From: Kalaharituber pfeilii | Taxonomy: Eukaryota > Ascomycota > Pezizomycetes > Pezizales > Pezizaceae | NCBI GenBank assembly: GCA_015179045.1 | Contig: WHUZ01000056.1 | Span: forward strand, 62,001 to 126,000 | Direction of reading: 5' to 3' | DNA length: 64,000 nucleotides | In this document: positions 26,014-38,758 of the stretch, one piece after another | Position numbering within the stretch: position 1 is the stretch's first letter | Layout of the letters: the number at the start of each line of letters is the position of its first letter | Translations under genes and position numbers: made by a program | The notes under the pieces: generated by a model | What the model was told of the DNA's origin: nothing | The model's input: the letters and a program-made list of their open reading frames with translations, nothing else | Database searches by the model: none

Positions 26014-28093
26014 GTGTGAGCTAACCTGTGCCTGACACATGTGTGTACTACATGATATGTAGGCGTGCGGAGAAATGTGGTTATAGTAATATCTATATAT
26101 ATATGGGGGGAACCTCTTGAATGTCAACCATCATTATCGCCGAAGTTTATGATGCATGCTTTGATAACGTAACACTGCAGGATACTGTACATAACTTTGG
26201 TGACATTGCCTATTCACATGACTGCTGAACTACAGTTCAGTGATGAGGTCAACTGTATTCAAAAAAAAAAAAAAAAAAAAAAGGCAATTTCAAAGTACAG
26301 AAGTTTGCGAGCGAAGGGGCTAACTTGGTTTAAGGAGAGGATAGGGTTTCAGTTCAGTATCTTGGTTCCCGAGAGGTACTTCTCGTGTATCAAAATGGAA
26401 TTAGGGATATTCAAGTCTCGCAACGCAATGTTGTATACTGAACTCTGGGACCTTTCAGCAAATCTCTAAATTTTGTTCGTTCCAAACCAGGTGTGGTAGT
26501 AATTTTATTTTATTTTATTTTATTTTATTTTTTCGGTCACCCTACCCTGATCTTGCACCCTTCCACTTTACAAACTTCTCATGCTCAACGGTTTCGAGAC
26601 CATGCATGCTAAGAACCTCCTCCACACAATTTCCACAACTCTACAATCTCCACAAATACATTCTTCAGCCTCCCTTCTGCTCCTAAGATGCAAATATCAT
26701 CTTCTAAATGTCCTTCTCCAAAGTGCCAGTAAACACTGCAAGTTATACTTTCCTATTCAAGGAGATCCCTCTATCTATGCCCAACCTTGCGAGCCCGCTG
26801 TACAACGTGGCACAAAAAGGCGAACCCCGAGCCTGAGTTGCGAGAGTCAAAGCCTGTCTTGTCTCACTACCTTCGGGTATCTGTACCACGTCGGCCAGCG
26901 AGTGCGCAAGTGATGCTTCCTTGGGGTTTGAGATGGAGGGAATTGCAGCCAGTACAATAAGGTAGAATAAACTCCTTGCATCTTTCTCCGCCCTCCAAAC
27001 ATCGGTAGACGCGATGCACCGCGATGGAACCAGGGATAGGAGTGCAGTGGAGATAGTTAAGTTCAGCGAGAAGCCTAGAGTTCTGATAGCCTTATCACGA
27101 TGTCAATATGAACAGAGTGATCAAGGCAGTTTTTTGCTTTCCATCCGCCTCAATTAGGGTGTTTTTGGAATGATTCATGCGTTGTGAGCTGACAAGGAAA
27201 TGTAACCCCAATGGCCTCCAACCGGTGATTATTGTAACGGATTGTACCCTCAGTGCCTGCAGGGCAAACTGGTCGATACGTCAGGACTTTGCATCTGTCC
27301 AGCACATAGTGCTAATAGCAAACTCTATGGGGCAGGTCAGTACACGGCACTGCATTGCCAGTTGGAAGTGTCGCGCGGCTAGCTCGACGTCGTAAAGCTG
27401 GCTGCTGCCGCGCAGTGGGCTGATGCACCTGAATGATAAACCCGCCGTGGCTTGCCTACAAGTGCAGCAACTTGAATATGGGCAGCTCCGCGCCAAAACA
27501 ATCTATTGATTCCGCCAGCCCTGCTGAACCTTCAAACGTGTTGCGCAATGCCCACAGTAAGACAGGAACATACTCGGTAATTGGTTTTTGCGGCCCATGC
27601 GCCTGACGAGGTTGTGGCAATATCTAGGGCTGCTAAGCCTTTGAGAAACCCTTAGTGGAGCAAGGGTTTTCGCGTGGTCACTCGTACCTGGTCTCGCAAG
27701 CCAGACCCTCTAGTGTGGCGTAGCATCGGCTTGGCCCCTTTAAGCAGCGCTAAGCGTGGATGGGGCGAACGACAAACCAGTTTCTGGCAGTGCAGGGCTG
27801 GTGAGGTCACGAGTCATCGATGGCGAGACCCCCTTAGGTAAGCCAGTTCAGCGATGCTGGACGCTGGAATTATCTGGTAAGAGACTACTCGGGAAGACTT
27901 ACCAGAGCCTGTTTTCACGCCGGCGGGCTTCCCCATTCCCGGGCCATTGCTTCCGCGTGACGGGGTTGGAGAGGGTTGAAAAACTCGTTTCTGCCCACTG
28001 TGCCACAGCTCAAGTTGCGGTTGGGGGCGCTGTAGTAGTGCCGTTTCGTTTGCTCCGCCTCACTCAACAAACAAACGGACAACGGAAATTATG

Positions 28094-28130
<37 letters not shown>

Positions 28131-29021
28131 GCGCGAAAAGAACTGCAAAAAGAATAAAATGAAAAGGGGTGGGGCAAGGTAGGCTTCGTCTGCGATAGTA
28201 GATGTGTTAATTATCATTGCCATCGTTAGAGAGCATGAGGCGCACGAGTTTACACCGCCTGATCGTGTTGTATGCCTCATCAATGTGCAGACAGTGACTA
28301 TGCATCTTGAGACTGGATAGTCATAGAACCAGCTGTGAAGTTACGGAGGCGAGGTCGATCATGTTAGCTTCCGCCAGTCAGCCCTTCAGGGCGGACGATC
28401 ATGGCTTATTCCAGAACCTGCATCGGACGCACCTTCACTAATGTCAGAGAAACAAGCTGATCAACTATCATACATGCAGTGTTCTCATGTTTGATTAGAG
28501 CTCTCGGGTTGCCCCAAAAAACTGGTCAACTCCCGACCCTCAGACACGAGGCTACCCCCAGGTCTCCATAATGGAGCCTTTCCTGACTTGACTCCAAACA
28601 CAGTTTCAGGAGGCTCTGCAGTAACGTTACGGACGACGAGGTACCTTCCATGCACTGAATGTAGAGATCAAGACACAACTGTTTGGTTGCTTTGACTTGT
28701 TTGATCGTGCGTAAAATTGGCCAACTTCCTGGCGCATCGCTTGCTTGAAAGATGACAAAGCATATTGCGGAGCTTCCCCCGCACCCGACTGGCGTGAGAC
28801 TAGCAAAAGACGGGTTCGGGCTCCGTGGCCTCCGTGGCCATGGGTATCCAATTAGCCCTTCGTCCCCTCCTTTCGTTCCCAGACGGAGTCTACGCAAGTG
28901 ACTTGCGCAGCAAAGTGTTTGGCTATGCTAGGCTGTTGGTCGTAATAAATCAAAAAGAGTGCGTTCTCTTGTAAGAAACCACCGAGCGGCCTCATGACGG
29001 CGTCGGGCAATACGGCAGCCG

Positions 29022-29054
<33 letters not shown>

Positions 29055-29640
29055 AGAGCACGCCCCAGCGAAGGAGGCGGGCCCGGGCAATTGCCCGTTT
29101 TCGTACATGCCCACAAGGCCATGATGTGCATGCGGACTGAGGTTGGGGGAGGTGTCAGGCAGGGTAGCCACAGGTGCGGTTTGCAGGCATGCGCACTACT
29201 CCCCGTTCCACGGCCATGCTGAGAAAATTCCCTTGCGGGCGCCAGTGCGAGGAACTCCGAGCTTGCCGGGTGCTTAATGCCGGCGTTGACTGGCGGCCAG
29301 AGCGAGGCGGTATCGTAGTGTAGTTTGAGAGACGCAGGCGGGAGCGCGGGCGCAGCGTGGGTCCGCAATACGGCTTAGCATGTGGAGGCGGATGTGTCAA
29401 TATTCAATAATAATCTGGCTTTGGTGTGGCATGTGGTCCGGCAGGTATTTGTGCAGTATAAGAGTTGCCCTTCCCCCAGCAGCAGCAGCAGCCGTCCTGA
29501 GCTCAGAAGCACCCAGCAAGCCATCACTACACCAAAAGCACAGTCGTCAGAGTATCTTCGGAGTATCACAGCTTCAGCTATACACAGTCCTTAGGTTAAT
29601 CAGATTCAACTTGAAGACGTCTAAGTTCACGTGAGGAACA
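25641..29640. other. 4-kb gene-poor region with homopolymers and a CTG repeat
   Basis: I find no supportable gene. It holds A runs at about 25981-26009, 26262-26282 and 28094-28127, a (TTTTA)n tract at about 26505-26531, and (CTG)n at about 29021-29053. ORFs of 60-150 codons have no recognisable family. 29400-29640 probably belongs to the calcipressin promoter and 5' UTR. Confidence 0.45.
29021..29053 (+). repeat. (CTG)n microsatellite
   Basis: About eleven uninterrupted CTG units, outside any supported gene. Confidence 0.9.
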
Positions 29641-30552
29641 ATGGAGAGTCCAACACAGAGCCCAACGACTGCATCCTTCCCCGTCTCAAACCTCTCAGAG
29701 CCCTGTAGTCCAAAGTCCAGATCCCGATCGTCCTCGAGAGGCTCGAATCTCAAGCTGGACTTGTCCAACCTCCCTCCCCTCACCCTGCCATCTCAGCCTA
29801 CAAACACTCTCCTGATAACGGTAAGTTCCCTCATCTTGCTTCTGTCGATTTCAACTTCCTTGCTAATTTCGCGAGCAGAACCTCCAAAATTCCGACATCT
29901 TTCACCCTGAATCCCTCCAGAACCTCCGCAACATCATTGCCTCACATGCCCAAATAGTCACCTGGTCACCTTTGAAATCATTTCGACGAATTGTCTGCTC
30001 ATTTCCCTCGGAGGATGAAGCTGTTGGGGTTCGACAGGCTCTGGATGGTTCAAACATCATGGGCGACCGGGTCAAGGTCTACTTTGGCGAGCACACTCCA
30101 GTTCAACCCGTCGACCAGCACCTCCAGGCACCGGAGTCTAAGAAACTTTTCTTCATCTCTCCTCCACCAAGCCCCCACATGATTGGGAACAAAGAAACGA
30201 AGAGCCACCAAATTCGCAGGTGTTGGCGGAGGATCTGGCAAAGGCGCTGAACCAGTTGCGACACAAGGACAGAGGTCCAGGGGGTGATGCAGGAAACGCA
30301 AAGACATTGGACGCAGAGGCACAGAGCACCGAGGAAGGTAGCACAGTGAAGCCAGTTGGAAGGACAAGGTCAGGATCGATACTCCTTTTTGAGCCGGAGT
30401 CGAATGAAAAGCATATGCCATCAATTTCAGTCGATGACTTCTCTGATGGCTCGGATGCGGGTTCGGTACCTGTCTCACCGGTTTCCCCTGTGGTGCCTTT
30501 GTCGACTTTCCATACGGCCAGGCCTCCGGTTGAATTATTGCATCAAGCATAA
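29641..30552 (+). pseudogene. RCN1: Calcipressin (calcineurin regulator), frameshifted
   Basis: RCAN family protein that binds and tunes calcineurin. Exon 1 29641-29820 (MESPTQSPTTASFPVSNLSE onward), intron 29821-29878, exon 2 with NLQNSDIFHPESLQNL, the RRM-like FRRIVCSFPSEDEAV and the core KKLFFISPPPSP. Right after SPPPSP (about 30168-30176) the frame runs into an unlike frame, while the next frame reads HDWEQRNEEPPNSQVLAEDL, exactly what the family has after SPPxSPP. One extra C in the CCCCC run would restore continuity, so this is a 1-base deletion (real or assembly). Downstream the frame stays open to the TAA at 30550-30552 and contains MPSISVDDFSDGSD, resembling the calcineurin-docking PxIxIT motif. 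If the deletion is an error, this is an intact gene. Confidence 0.85.
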
Positions 30553-32225
30553 AAATCCATCATAGTGCTGACGGGCAATTGTGTTTTTTTTTTAATGCTA
30601 CATTATGCTTTCGGATAAACAGACATTATTTTCATTTTGCATTGTCGCTCTGTGTACCTTTTTTTTTTTTTTTTTTTTTTTTTTTTGTTGTTTGTTTGTT
30701 TGTGGCCGTTTCTACTTTGCAATCCCTTCGGCGCAGTTTGAGTGCTATTCATATCCTTTATGGGGTTCTTTATTTTGCACTTTGATAATCATATCGCGGC
30801 ACGGTACGGTACGGTATTGCACTGGGACAGTAATGGGGATTCAAAATTTGGGATAGGGATTGGGGTTGGATCATTTGTAACACGAACCAGACTGTCATGT
30901 CAGTTCGAACATTCAGAGGTTGTACAAGCAGTACCAGCTCCCTGCCGAAACACGGGGATGATACTGGACTATGTTTCGCTTTTTTCACTTCGTGGTATAT
31001 ACTTCAATTATTTCGCTTGTTCCTTAGAACTGGGGTTAGGTGTATGGTAAATTATATACTCTGGCTATTTTATCTTCGAAGGGTTCCTTTCCGAATTTTG
31101 ATCTCGTCCAATGATATCCGTATCTTTGCCGTTTCATATATGAATTTAATTGCGTATCATACATTACAATTCATATGTATTCACAGTTAGTGCACATCTC
31201 AAGTACTATCCTAGATTGCAATTGGGTCTGTACAAAGTAGTAGTACACTAGAGATGAATTAACCTCATTCCCTTGGTGTCTCTACATCCTTCCCACAACC
31301 ATCTCCAGACGTCGACGCAGAACTTCGCCAATCTTCCACATGTGACGGCAGCGTGCTCTCCAATTTCTGTCTCCCCAGACCATGATCCCTTTTTGACTTT
31401 CTCACGTCTTAGTACAACAATTATCTTCTGACAAACTTTCATCCTTCCATTCCCGCAACTCTCGGCATACATGCTCTTTCAGCCTTTCCCTTCCATTGAT
31501 CTTGGAAAAATGTCAGAATAACTCTTCTAAAAGTAAGATAACACAGAAATTTCCAACCAAACTTGTATCACGTTCGAAGTGCTGCCATAACCATCATATG
31601 GTTAACTGCAATTTACTTGCGTTTGCCTGGCTAGCAATCGTAGGGTACCTGTGTTCCCTTCCCGATTAAATATCTAGGCAATTAACCAAGCGACCCGCTT
31701 CTGAACGACAATGGATCATCAAAGAATGACGTCATTCGTTTATCCTTGTCTTAGGGCGAAGAAGTCACATAGGAAAAGTGGAAGGGAAAAAAATAAAATA
31801 AAATAAAATTAAAAAGAATAAAATAAAATAAATGGTAATAAGGGGAGTGCACAAGTCAGGATTAAATCTTGTGCTCAGTTTCAAAGGGCGGAGATATGTT
31901 TCTTAGCTTTGTTTCCTTCCCAGTTCTAGGGTCGATTCTGGAAGCCTATTATCCCCTCAACTGTTGCCCGTTGAGGCTTATCTTTCCCCTTCAACTATTT
32001 GCTCGACCGTCAGACAAATCACAACTCTTTTAGTCAGTATTGCATGCTTTCCACCCGACACGTCTATATATCATCTCCAAACCCAGAGACATATCAATAA
32101 TATATCTCTAACCAGAGGGATTTCCGAAATCATATTATCTAAGTTACTTGATCCTACGATCAGCTTCAAATTCATTTATTCTACTCGACCCATTCAACCG
32201 GACACTCTACACACGCGTCCACGCT
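30553..32225. other. Intergenic, AT-rich
   Basis: Poly-T (about 30659-30686) close to the calcipressin stop, and an (AAAAT)n tract at about 31788-31832. No gene recognised. The last 200 bases are pyrimidine-rich and could be the leader of the next gene. Confidence 0.5.
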
Positions 32226-32711
32226 ATGACCTCTCCAACTCCCAACCCTTCCTCCCTGGTCGCGACAGCAAACGAGTCCACTGCTTACGAACTCGGGTAT
32301 AATTCCCGCTCAACAAACGGCCCTGGACAAGTTGTGTCTCCTTCATCGTCACCGGAGGCCCATGAGCGCGCACGCAGAGGTGACTTCTCCCGTGCGGAGG
32401 ATATGCAAAGGAGATCAAGACATGATGATAGTAGTAATGTTGGTAGAGAGTGCGGCGGTATGTTCAGTGTCCCCTATGTCATAATGCTCATGACTTCTTA
32501 TTTGAATTTCATTTCTTACCATCCACTTGACTCCTTCTTACCCCCTATTATACGCAACTTAACTATGTGCCCTTGACTAATTCAACACTTTCACCCGGGA
32601 TCCCGCCCATTTGCAGGACAAAAGACGCAGAGTACGACTGCAACGCAGACATCCATGGCAACAGCAGGGTCTGGTGGAAGCTCTGGTCCGCAGCAGCAGC
32701 AGCAGCGGTAG
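32226..32711 (+). CDS. Small Ser/Gln-rich protein of unknown function
   Basis: Two exons joined across a GTATGTTCAG...TTTGCAG intron (about 32459-32617) give roughly 108 residues starting MTSPTPNPSSLVATANESTA. The middle is charged and helical-looking (SSPEAHERARRGDFSRAEDM), and the end is Thr/Gln/Gly-rich, finishing with five glutamines encoded by CAG repeats. Phase is kept at the junction (ECG-G-QKTQST), donor and acceptor are strong, and the leader is T/C-rich, so I think it is a genuine gene. No family is recognised and no signal peptide or membrane segment is visible. Confidence 0.5.
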
Positions 32712-33613
32712 ACGGTAGAGAAGGAGGCGGAGCAGCAAGGGATGTAAGGGTAGGTGACGGTGGAGGAGGAGGCGGTAGCGGTGAGAGGCGTACTGCTGCC
32801 GCGCCAACTGGGAGCGGCCATGGAGTGAGAGTGGTGGAGGCGGGGGGTTATTGAGTTAATGTCGTTGCTTGAGTGGCCTCGATGGCTAGAGATTCTTTCT
32901 CTGTTTCCTTTTGAATCATAGTTTTCAAGTCTTTTTCAGCGGGAACAATGGGGCAGTGAGGTTGTGGGAATTTCGATGGGACATGACTTATGACTTGGTG
33001 CATGAGCTAGAAATTTTGGAATGGAAATATGGGCGGACTGGTATATGCATCATCAAATGCATATAAATTGCCATAGTGGCAATCTGGGAGGACAGAAATT
33101 GGTTAGTTTTCAGCATTTTTGGTGTAAGGTTAAATGAGAAAGGATAATGGGAACGACAGTTTTTGATGAGCGAAAGTGAAGTGTTGATCCTCGTATATTT
33201 GAAACGCTATAAGATCGTTGAACATGGAGTATTGAAGTACATCTCCACATCTTCAGGAAGACCAAGATATAACTTTTTTCTTTTTATTGCATGTGTTTTA
33301 TCTACTGCTTGTTATTGTTAGTTCCTTATTCTTAATTTGCTTTAACTCTTCAAATCATATCTACTAATATATTAAGACAGAGGATATTCCCCAATGGCCC
33401 TTGGGAGACAAAAAAAAAAAAAAAACTTGGTTAAATGCTAAGTTTAAAGGGGAATATAAGGGTAGACTGAAGTCAAATTCGGGGCATAAACATTTAGACA
33501 TTTATCTTATTAGGATATTATTTGCTTTCGCCTCGTCTTTCTGTATTTCACGCCGTGGGCAATGCGCAAAACCCACATAGCTAAGGGCCCTTAAGAATTA
33601 GCCTCGCAATACT
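32712..33613. other. Intergenic, no gene seen
   Basis: AT-rich sequence after the small Ser/Gln-rich gene. A GGAGGAGGCGG-type stretch up to about 32850 gives artefact ORFs on both strands. A short A run lies at about 33410-33424. Confidence 0.5.
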
Positions 33614-33863
33614 GAAAGACTGACCACTGGACCAAAAGGAGATGTGTAGCCAGTCTTTCAGGCCGGAGAGCGCAAGGCCCCCCCGGTTCGAGTCTTCTTT
33701 GGAGCACTGGACAATTGATACAAACACAAAAGCCCTGTAAGTTAGACAACCCAGAGAGACAGAGATCCTCTGGTATAGTTTGAAGGGAAATGTTAATGTA
33801 TAGGTATTAGAACTAACAAATCTAGCACTAAAGCTCTCCTTTTGGTCCAGTGGTCAGTCTTTC
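33614..33863. mobile_element. tRNA-like inverted-repeat element (possible SINE remnant)
   Basis: A 28-bp perfect inverted repeat: 33614-33641 is the reverse complement of 33836-33863. On the minus strand of the first arm and the plus strand of the second it reads TTTTGGTCCAGTGGTCAGTC, which resembles a tRNA 5' half and Pol III A box (TGGYNNAGTGG). Inside, 33685-33694 is GGTTCGAGTC, a good B-box core. GAAAGACT (33614-33621) also pairs with AGTCTTTC (33652-33659). Cloverleaf pairing is poor, so it is not a functional tRNA. A tRNA-derived SINE that suffered an inversion or head-to-head insertion is my best reading. Confidence 0.45.
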
Positions 33864-34000
33864 AAAGATGAAGATGAGTATAGGGCTATTAAAGTAAAGA
33901 GCATATGAGGGTAAGTCTAGCATGTAGCGAGAGAACTTTATTCCTACTATAATAAATTTATTATATATTAAAAATAAATGAACGAATTTTATCCCGACTA

Positions 34001-34034
<34 letters not shown>

Positions 34035-35784
34035 CCCTGATGACTGCTTTTTGTGGTATATAATGTCAAACTACTCCCGTAAGTAAAAAGAAAAGGATAA
34101 ATAAGATTTATTTTTTTAAGAAATGAAAGACAAGTTATGGGGAGAATGAAAAAAGCATTGTGTGAGCCCTGGTATGGATGGATGTGACTCAGATACTCAG
34201 ATCTCTGAGCCGCTCTTAATGCCCTGATCCTCGCTGAATTTTTGGACAACTTAATAGGGCTAACAGGAGGTTCGGATATTAGCGGTATCATAGGATATTC
34301 ATAGGAAAGGTTAGCCTCAGGTCTTCATTTGCTTGAACACCTTGCTAAACATCTCATTGTCTGTGTTTGGCAATACTCACAAGCTCACCCCCAACTTCTC
34401 TCCCCAAGGGACAGAATCCTAAGTCCGTCGCAGTTTTCCCCTAAAATTCAACACTTCGTACGCCAGTCTCACAGCTGCTCACGATGCCACTCCTGTGTAT
34501 GTAATCTTAGTTCAGAGGACACAAACTTTTGTTTTCATAAATTATTCCACAACTTGTACAACCAACCCCACTGTTGCGCTTCACCATTCACCTCGTAAGT
34601 TGCAGAACTCGGTTTCAGGACAATACATCCCTCTAGAACCTATAAAATAGAAAACACGTCACCAAAGCACATCTGAAAAGAACAATCATCTCCGCTCTAA
34701 ATGCTCTTCTAGGGACATAACATGCCCTACTCCCCTATCCCTCTTTGATGTAGTAGCATTTTCCCTCATCGTCATCACCAGTGCATATCGCAAAAAAGTA
34801 CAAGTAAGTATTTCCCGGCCCTGAGCCATAGAATTATAAAGCAAAGCCAAACCAGTCCCAATAATAAATAAGCCCACGAAAGCAAAATCACCCTGTAATA
34901 AAGGAAAGTACAGAAAATACATGAAAGAAGAAATGGAACTCTCATACCCGCAACCACTGTAACTACCCCCTCCTCGCGGGCACCCTCATCCATCACTGCA
35001 GGATATAAATAGGAGATAGCAAGCACAAATCCATCTTCGATTCCGTTTTGATTTTGTTATGACAACCATGGAAAACGAGCAAAAGGAAAATGGAGCAAAA
35101 CAAAAATGGGGCTGATGTAAATTGTAGGTGGAAGTAAGAGAAGAAAATATGCTACATGGGAGGAAATATAAAAATGCAAGCCATGTTATCTTTTGGGTAA
35201 ACAATTGAAAGAAAGAATCAAACATCAACCACAATAAGTGATTTTCAAAGAAATCATAACAACTTTCATCCATTTCTTAAAAATGAAAGAAGCAAGTGAA
35301 AGAAGAAAATAGAACTATATCTCGTAAACTTCATGCAAGGTATATCCCATAAAAAACTGGGATCTATAATGAGAAGGGTAAAAAAAGAAGCATCTCACCA
35401 CATATTTAGCAATGTAAGCCACATAACTCCAATCCTCGCAACCTCCGTCGCCAAAGCCATTCGAAATTTTCCACCATCTTGTCGCTGAACGTGAATCCTT
35501 TTATCCTGTATTAGAGCGTAAGATTTGATGGAAAGACACAAATCGAAATAAAGATAAACACCAACCAAAAGCAATTCATAAAGCAACACCAGATATCCCC
35601 TTGATACATGAATTTTCATACAAATGCTAGCCATACCGTACTCCGAATTTCGTCAACGTTAATCCCCATTGAGCCAGACAAGATGTTAAATAGATTTAAC
35701 TCTTTATTTCTTGTACCTGAAGGAGAGGCACGAAGATTTATTTTTCAAGTGCAAAGCAAAATGAAGGACAGTATGCGTTATGCG
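33864..35784. other. AT-rich region with an unresolved coding candidate
   Basis: Contains a T run at about 34004-34034. Between 34686 and 35634 on the minus strand there are hydrophobic open frames (for example GDFAFVGLFIIGTGLALLYN, and a DKRIHVQRQDGGKFRMALAT segment) flanked by plausible splice sites, but no combination of donors and acceptors I tried gave one continuous frame, and I recognise no family. A small membrane-protein gene is possible, not shown. Confidence 0.3.
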
Positions 35785-38758
35785 TTAGACAATGCCAGCA
35801 TCAATCCAGTCGTTTGGTGTAATTTGAAGGTCCTTGCCCTTGGGTGTAGAAAGCGGATTTACACCAAACTCGCTGAATAATTGGTTGGCCAAATCCTCCT
35901 TGGTGAAAGCGAGGCTTTGTACTTCCACTTCTGACATAATGATCCTATACAGTAAAACCACAGTTTTCAGGCTATGGCGCTGGAAGAGTTGCTCACGTAG
36001 CTTTGAGAACCGCAGTTTCATGCCCTCATCAGCCAGGACTAAACTGTATTTAGGTGAATATACATTGGGGCTGAACAAGAGGTAGTCAACTTTTGTCTGT
36101 TCGGCCAGCAACATGCGCTGACGTGCAAGAGCCGGAGTCATCCAACTGCTTACACGATTTTCAGATTGAGTCAGCTTTCCTTGAATGGTGATGAGAACTT
36201 TGAATGGTGTTAATCCACACAAGCGCCAATGCTCGGTATCTTGTCGTTGGCATGAAGTAGTACAATATCTAATAGTTGAATTTGGTCCGCACAAAGGGCA
36301 TTGTACAGAATGATGGGAACTGCGCGGCCTGCGGCACACAGCACAGAAGAATATAACCGTTTCTAGGTTGAGTGGTTCAGGCAAGTCAACGCTGTTCCCC
36401 TTTAAGAGGACCTGTTGACCGTCTGATATTTGCTCAGTTGAGATAAATTCAGCCGGTTTAGTCCGCTTCCTGTGGGCTTTTGCTTTTCTAGGCTTTCCTT
36501 GAGCTATGGAAATCTCTGTAGCTTCAGACTCGGCCAAGGAGTCTTTTCGATGAGCTATGGGTTCGCTTATCGTGACGGTATCACTTGGAGCAATTCGTTC
36601 AGCAGACTCAAGTGGAATATCTGAATCAGACAAGACAAGGGATTTGGCCATCTGACCCATGGGAGAACTAGTTGTAAGTGAGTCGACTGAGCTATCGTTT
36701 TCGCCTTCAACAGAAGCAGCATTGGTGCTCGATGAGTCAGCTAATTGCATATATTGCTGCTGACCAATGTTGAATGATTGGGCAGGCAGGGACTGTGGCC
36801 GGGAAGTTTGGGGAGGTTGAAGTGGGGTTACTTTTCCAGGGAATCTGTTGTTTACAGGCGCTCGAGCAGTAGACGTGATTCCACTATGCTGACGCCTGTC
36901 GGAGGTAGATCTCTTGACCACTTGACGGTTATGCATCCCATTTCGATTCTTATCAGCAGTTTGAGTTTTCCTTCTTTTTCCAGTAACCGGCAACCAGTCT
37001 GCGTCTTGTTGCTCTGATATTTGCTCCCAAGGCGAAGAGTTTATATCACTTTCACGAACTTGAGCAGTAGAATTTTGATCATCACGCTGAAAATCTGTTG
37101 CAGTTTCTGTAAGATGGTTAGTTTTAACAAGCCAATGGCATTTGAGTGAGACGAACCGTACCTTGACTAATTTCGGCCGTCTCAGCTTCAGAAGTCTGAC
37201 TACTCTCCTTGTTCATTTCCCTGCTTGCCTGAGTACCCTTCTGGGTAACTTCCCTCTCATCATCTTCCGCGTCTATTGCTCGTGTAGTATTATCATCAGG
37301 TGTGACGCCATTAACCTTCAATTGCTCATCTCTTACAAAATTTTTCTGCAAGTCTTCGTCTTCCTCGGTTTCCACAATGCCATTCGCTCGCATCGAGATT
37401 GTGTGCTGTGAAATTTCAGGTTCTACGAGAGCGGGTTTCACCTCGGAAGAGCTTTTGATGTTGCTAGACTCGAGCTCAACACCACTACTGGGCATCAACT
37501 TGGAATCATCGCCGGCGCTACCTGTAGGTGAACATACTCCAGATGACTTTGACTCATCACTGCCACTAGCAGCTGCAACCTCATATACCTCTTCTCCCGC
37601 AAGCTCATAGAGTCCCGCCCCAGTAACATTATGAACCTCATCTCTAGAAATATCATCAATTTCTTCTCCCACTTTTGTCTCAGCTGCTGCTGTCTGGGTC
37701 TCGTCTGAGCCATCACCAGTTCGTCGCATTTTTTTACTTGCTTTCCCTTTCTTTTTTTTCTTAGGTTTAGGTTGCTTCAAATTGGGGTCAACCTCTGCAG
37801 TTGTAGTGACAGAGCCATACTCGATATTCGATGGCTTCGTCTTTGAAGAGCTTCCCTGTTTCATCTCAACGGTTCGGATGATGTTTTCCCACTTTTCCAG
37901 AACCGTGAGGCAAAGCCTCGTGGCAAAAAGGGCTCTTGAGTAGATGCATTTATCTCTCAGGGAAAGGGCACAGGACCTTTTAAATAAGGTGTCGTTACTG
38001 TTCTCATCATCTGGGGGAATTCCGGACTTTTCAACCCAAGCTTTGAAAATTCTAACCATGTTGTCGGTGTGAGGTAGACTCACAGGGATGCTACCATTCT
38101 GAGCGGCAGCTGCCTGGAGACAATGCTCCTGAATGAAGCTGATAAGCCCTCGCCCAGAGAGCTCGCTAGTCCGGAGATCAAATGACTGTCTACGTGCGTT
38201 CGTCATCTCCTCGTTAATATTAGCGGTGTCAATGAACGATCTCATTATCAGTGCCTCTCTTTGTGTTTTATCCATGGCATTGAGCCAAGAGTGTTGAAAT
38301 GCAGGTCCTATCGCTTTCCACTTCTCAGTCAAAGCAGATTGAAAAGGTAATAGGACATTGCGTCGATTAAGATTTGGCCCAACAAAAGTTCCTATAGTTC
38401 CTGCATTAGGAGTGACTGGGGTTACATCAAAAACGAGAGTTCCAAGTAACGAGGACAGAGCATAATTGTACTCGTCAGGATCTTCGTAAAATTCTTGCTT
38501 GAAAGATTCGTAATCTTTGAGTTTCTCCTCTTCCAGGAACCACGAAAGAAGAGTCATGCGGTCATTCTTGTCGACTTTGGGCATTAAATGTTCGAAAAGT
38601 CTATTGTCTCGAGATATTTTGATTGCTGCAGCGGAAAGCGGTGCAGTGGTCATTGTTATTGACGGGTTATTGTTGTTTTGACCAGCCTGTGATAGATTAT
38701 GAGGTGCAGCAATTATTGAGGATATCGTAGAACTGCGAGCATTGGCTGAGTTGAGCAT
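35785..38758 (-). CDS. Large MYND zinc-finger protein of unknown function
   Basis: Two long exons separated by one intron (about 37087-37155; donor GTACGG, acceptor CTTACAG) join in frame (AEISQ to ETATDFQRDD), giving about 970 residues. The first ATG in frame opens MLNSANARSSTISSIIAAPH at 38758; the open frame extends slightly further upstream without ATG. The N-terminal ~260 residues form a folded, helix-rich region (LFEHLMPKVDKNDRMTLLSW, LTEKWKAIGPAFQHSWLNAM) I cannot name. The centre is acidic/Ser-rich with a KPKKKKKGKASKKMR nuclear-type basic patch. The C-terminus has a MYND finger: CAVCRRP, CPLC, YCTTSCQ and HWRLC supply the C6HC ligands. MYND fingers usually bind proteins; a nuclear regulatory role is inference only. 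Confidence 0.8.

Noticed and set aside
28526..28897. 123-codon minus-strand frame
   Set aside because: No start context, no family features, no plausible introns extending it, and it sits in a gene-poor, repeat-rich stretch.
33655..33715. A functional tRNA gene
   Set aside because: A B-box core is present, but acceptor and anticodon stems do not pair and the A box is only found in inverted copies.
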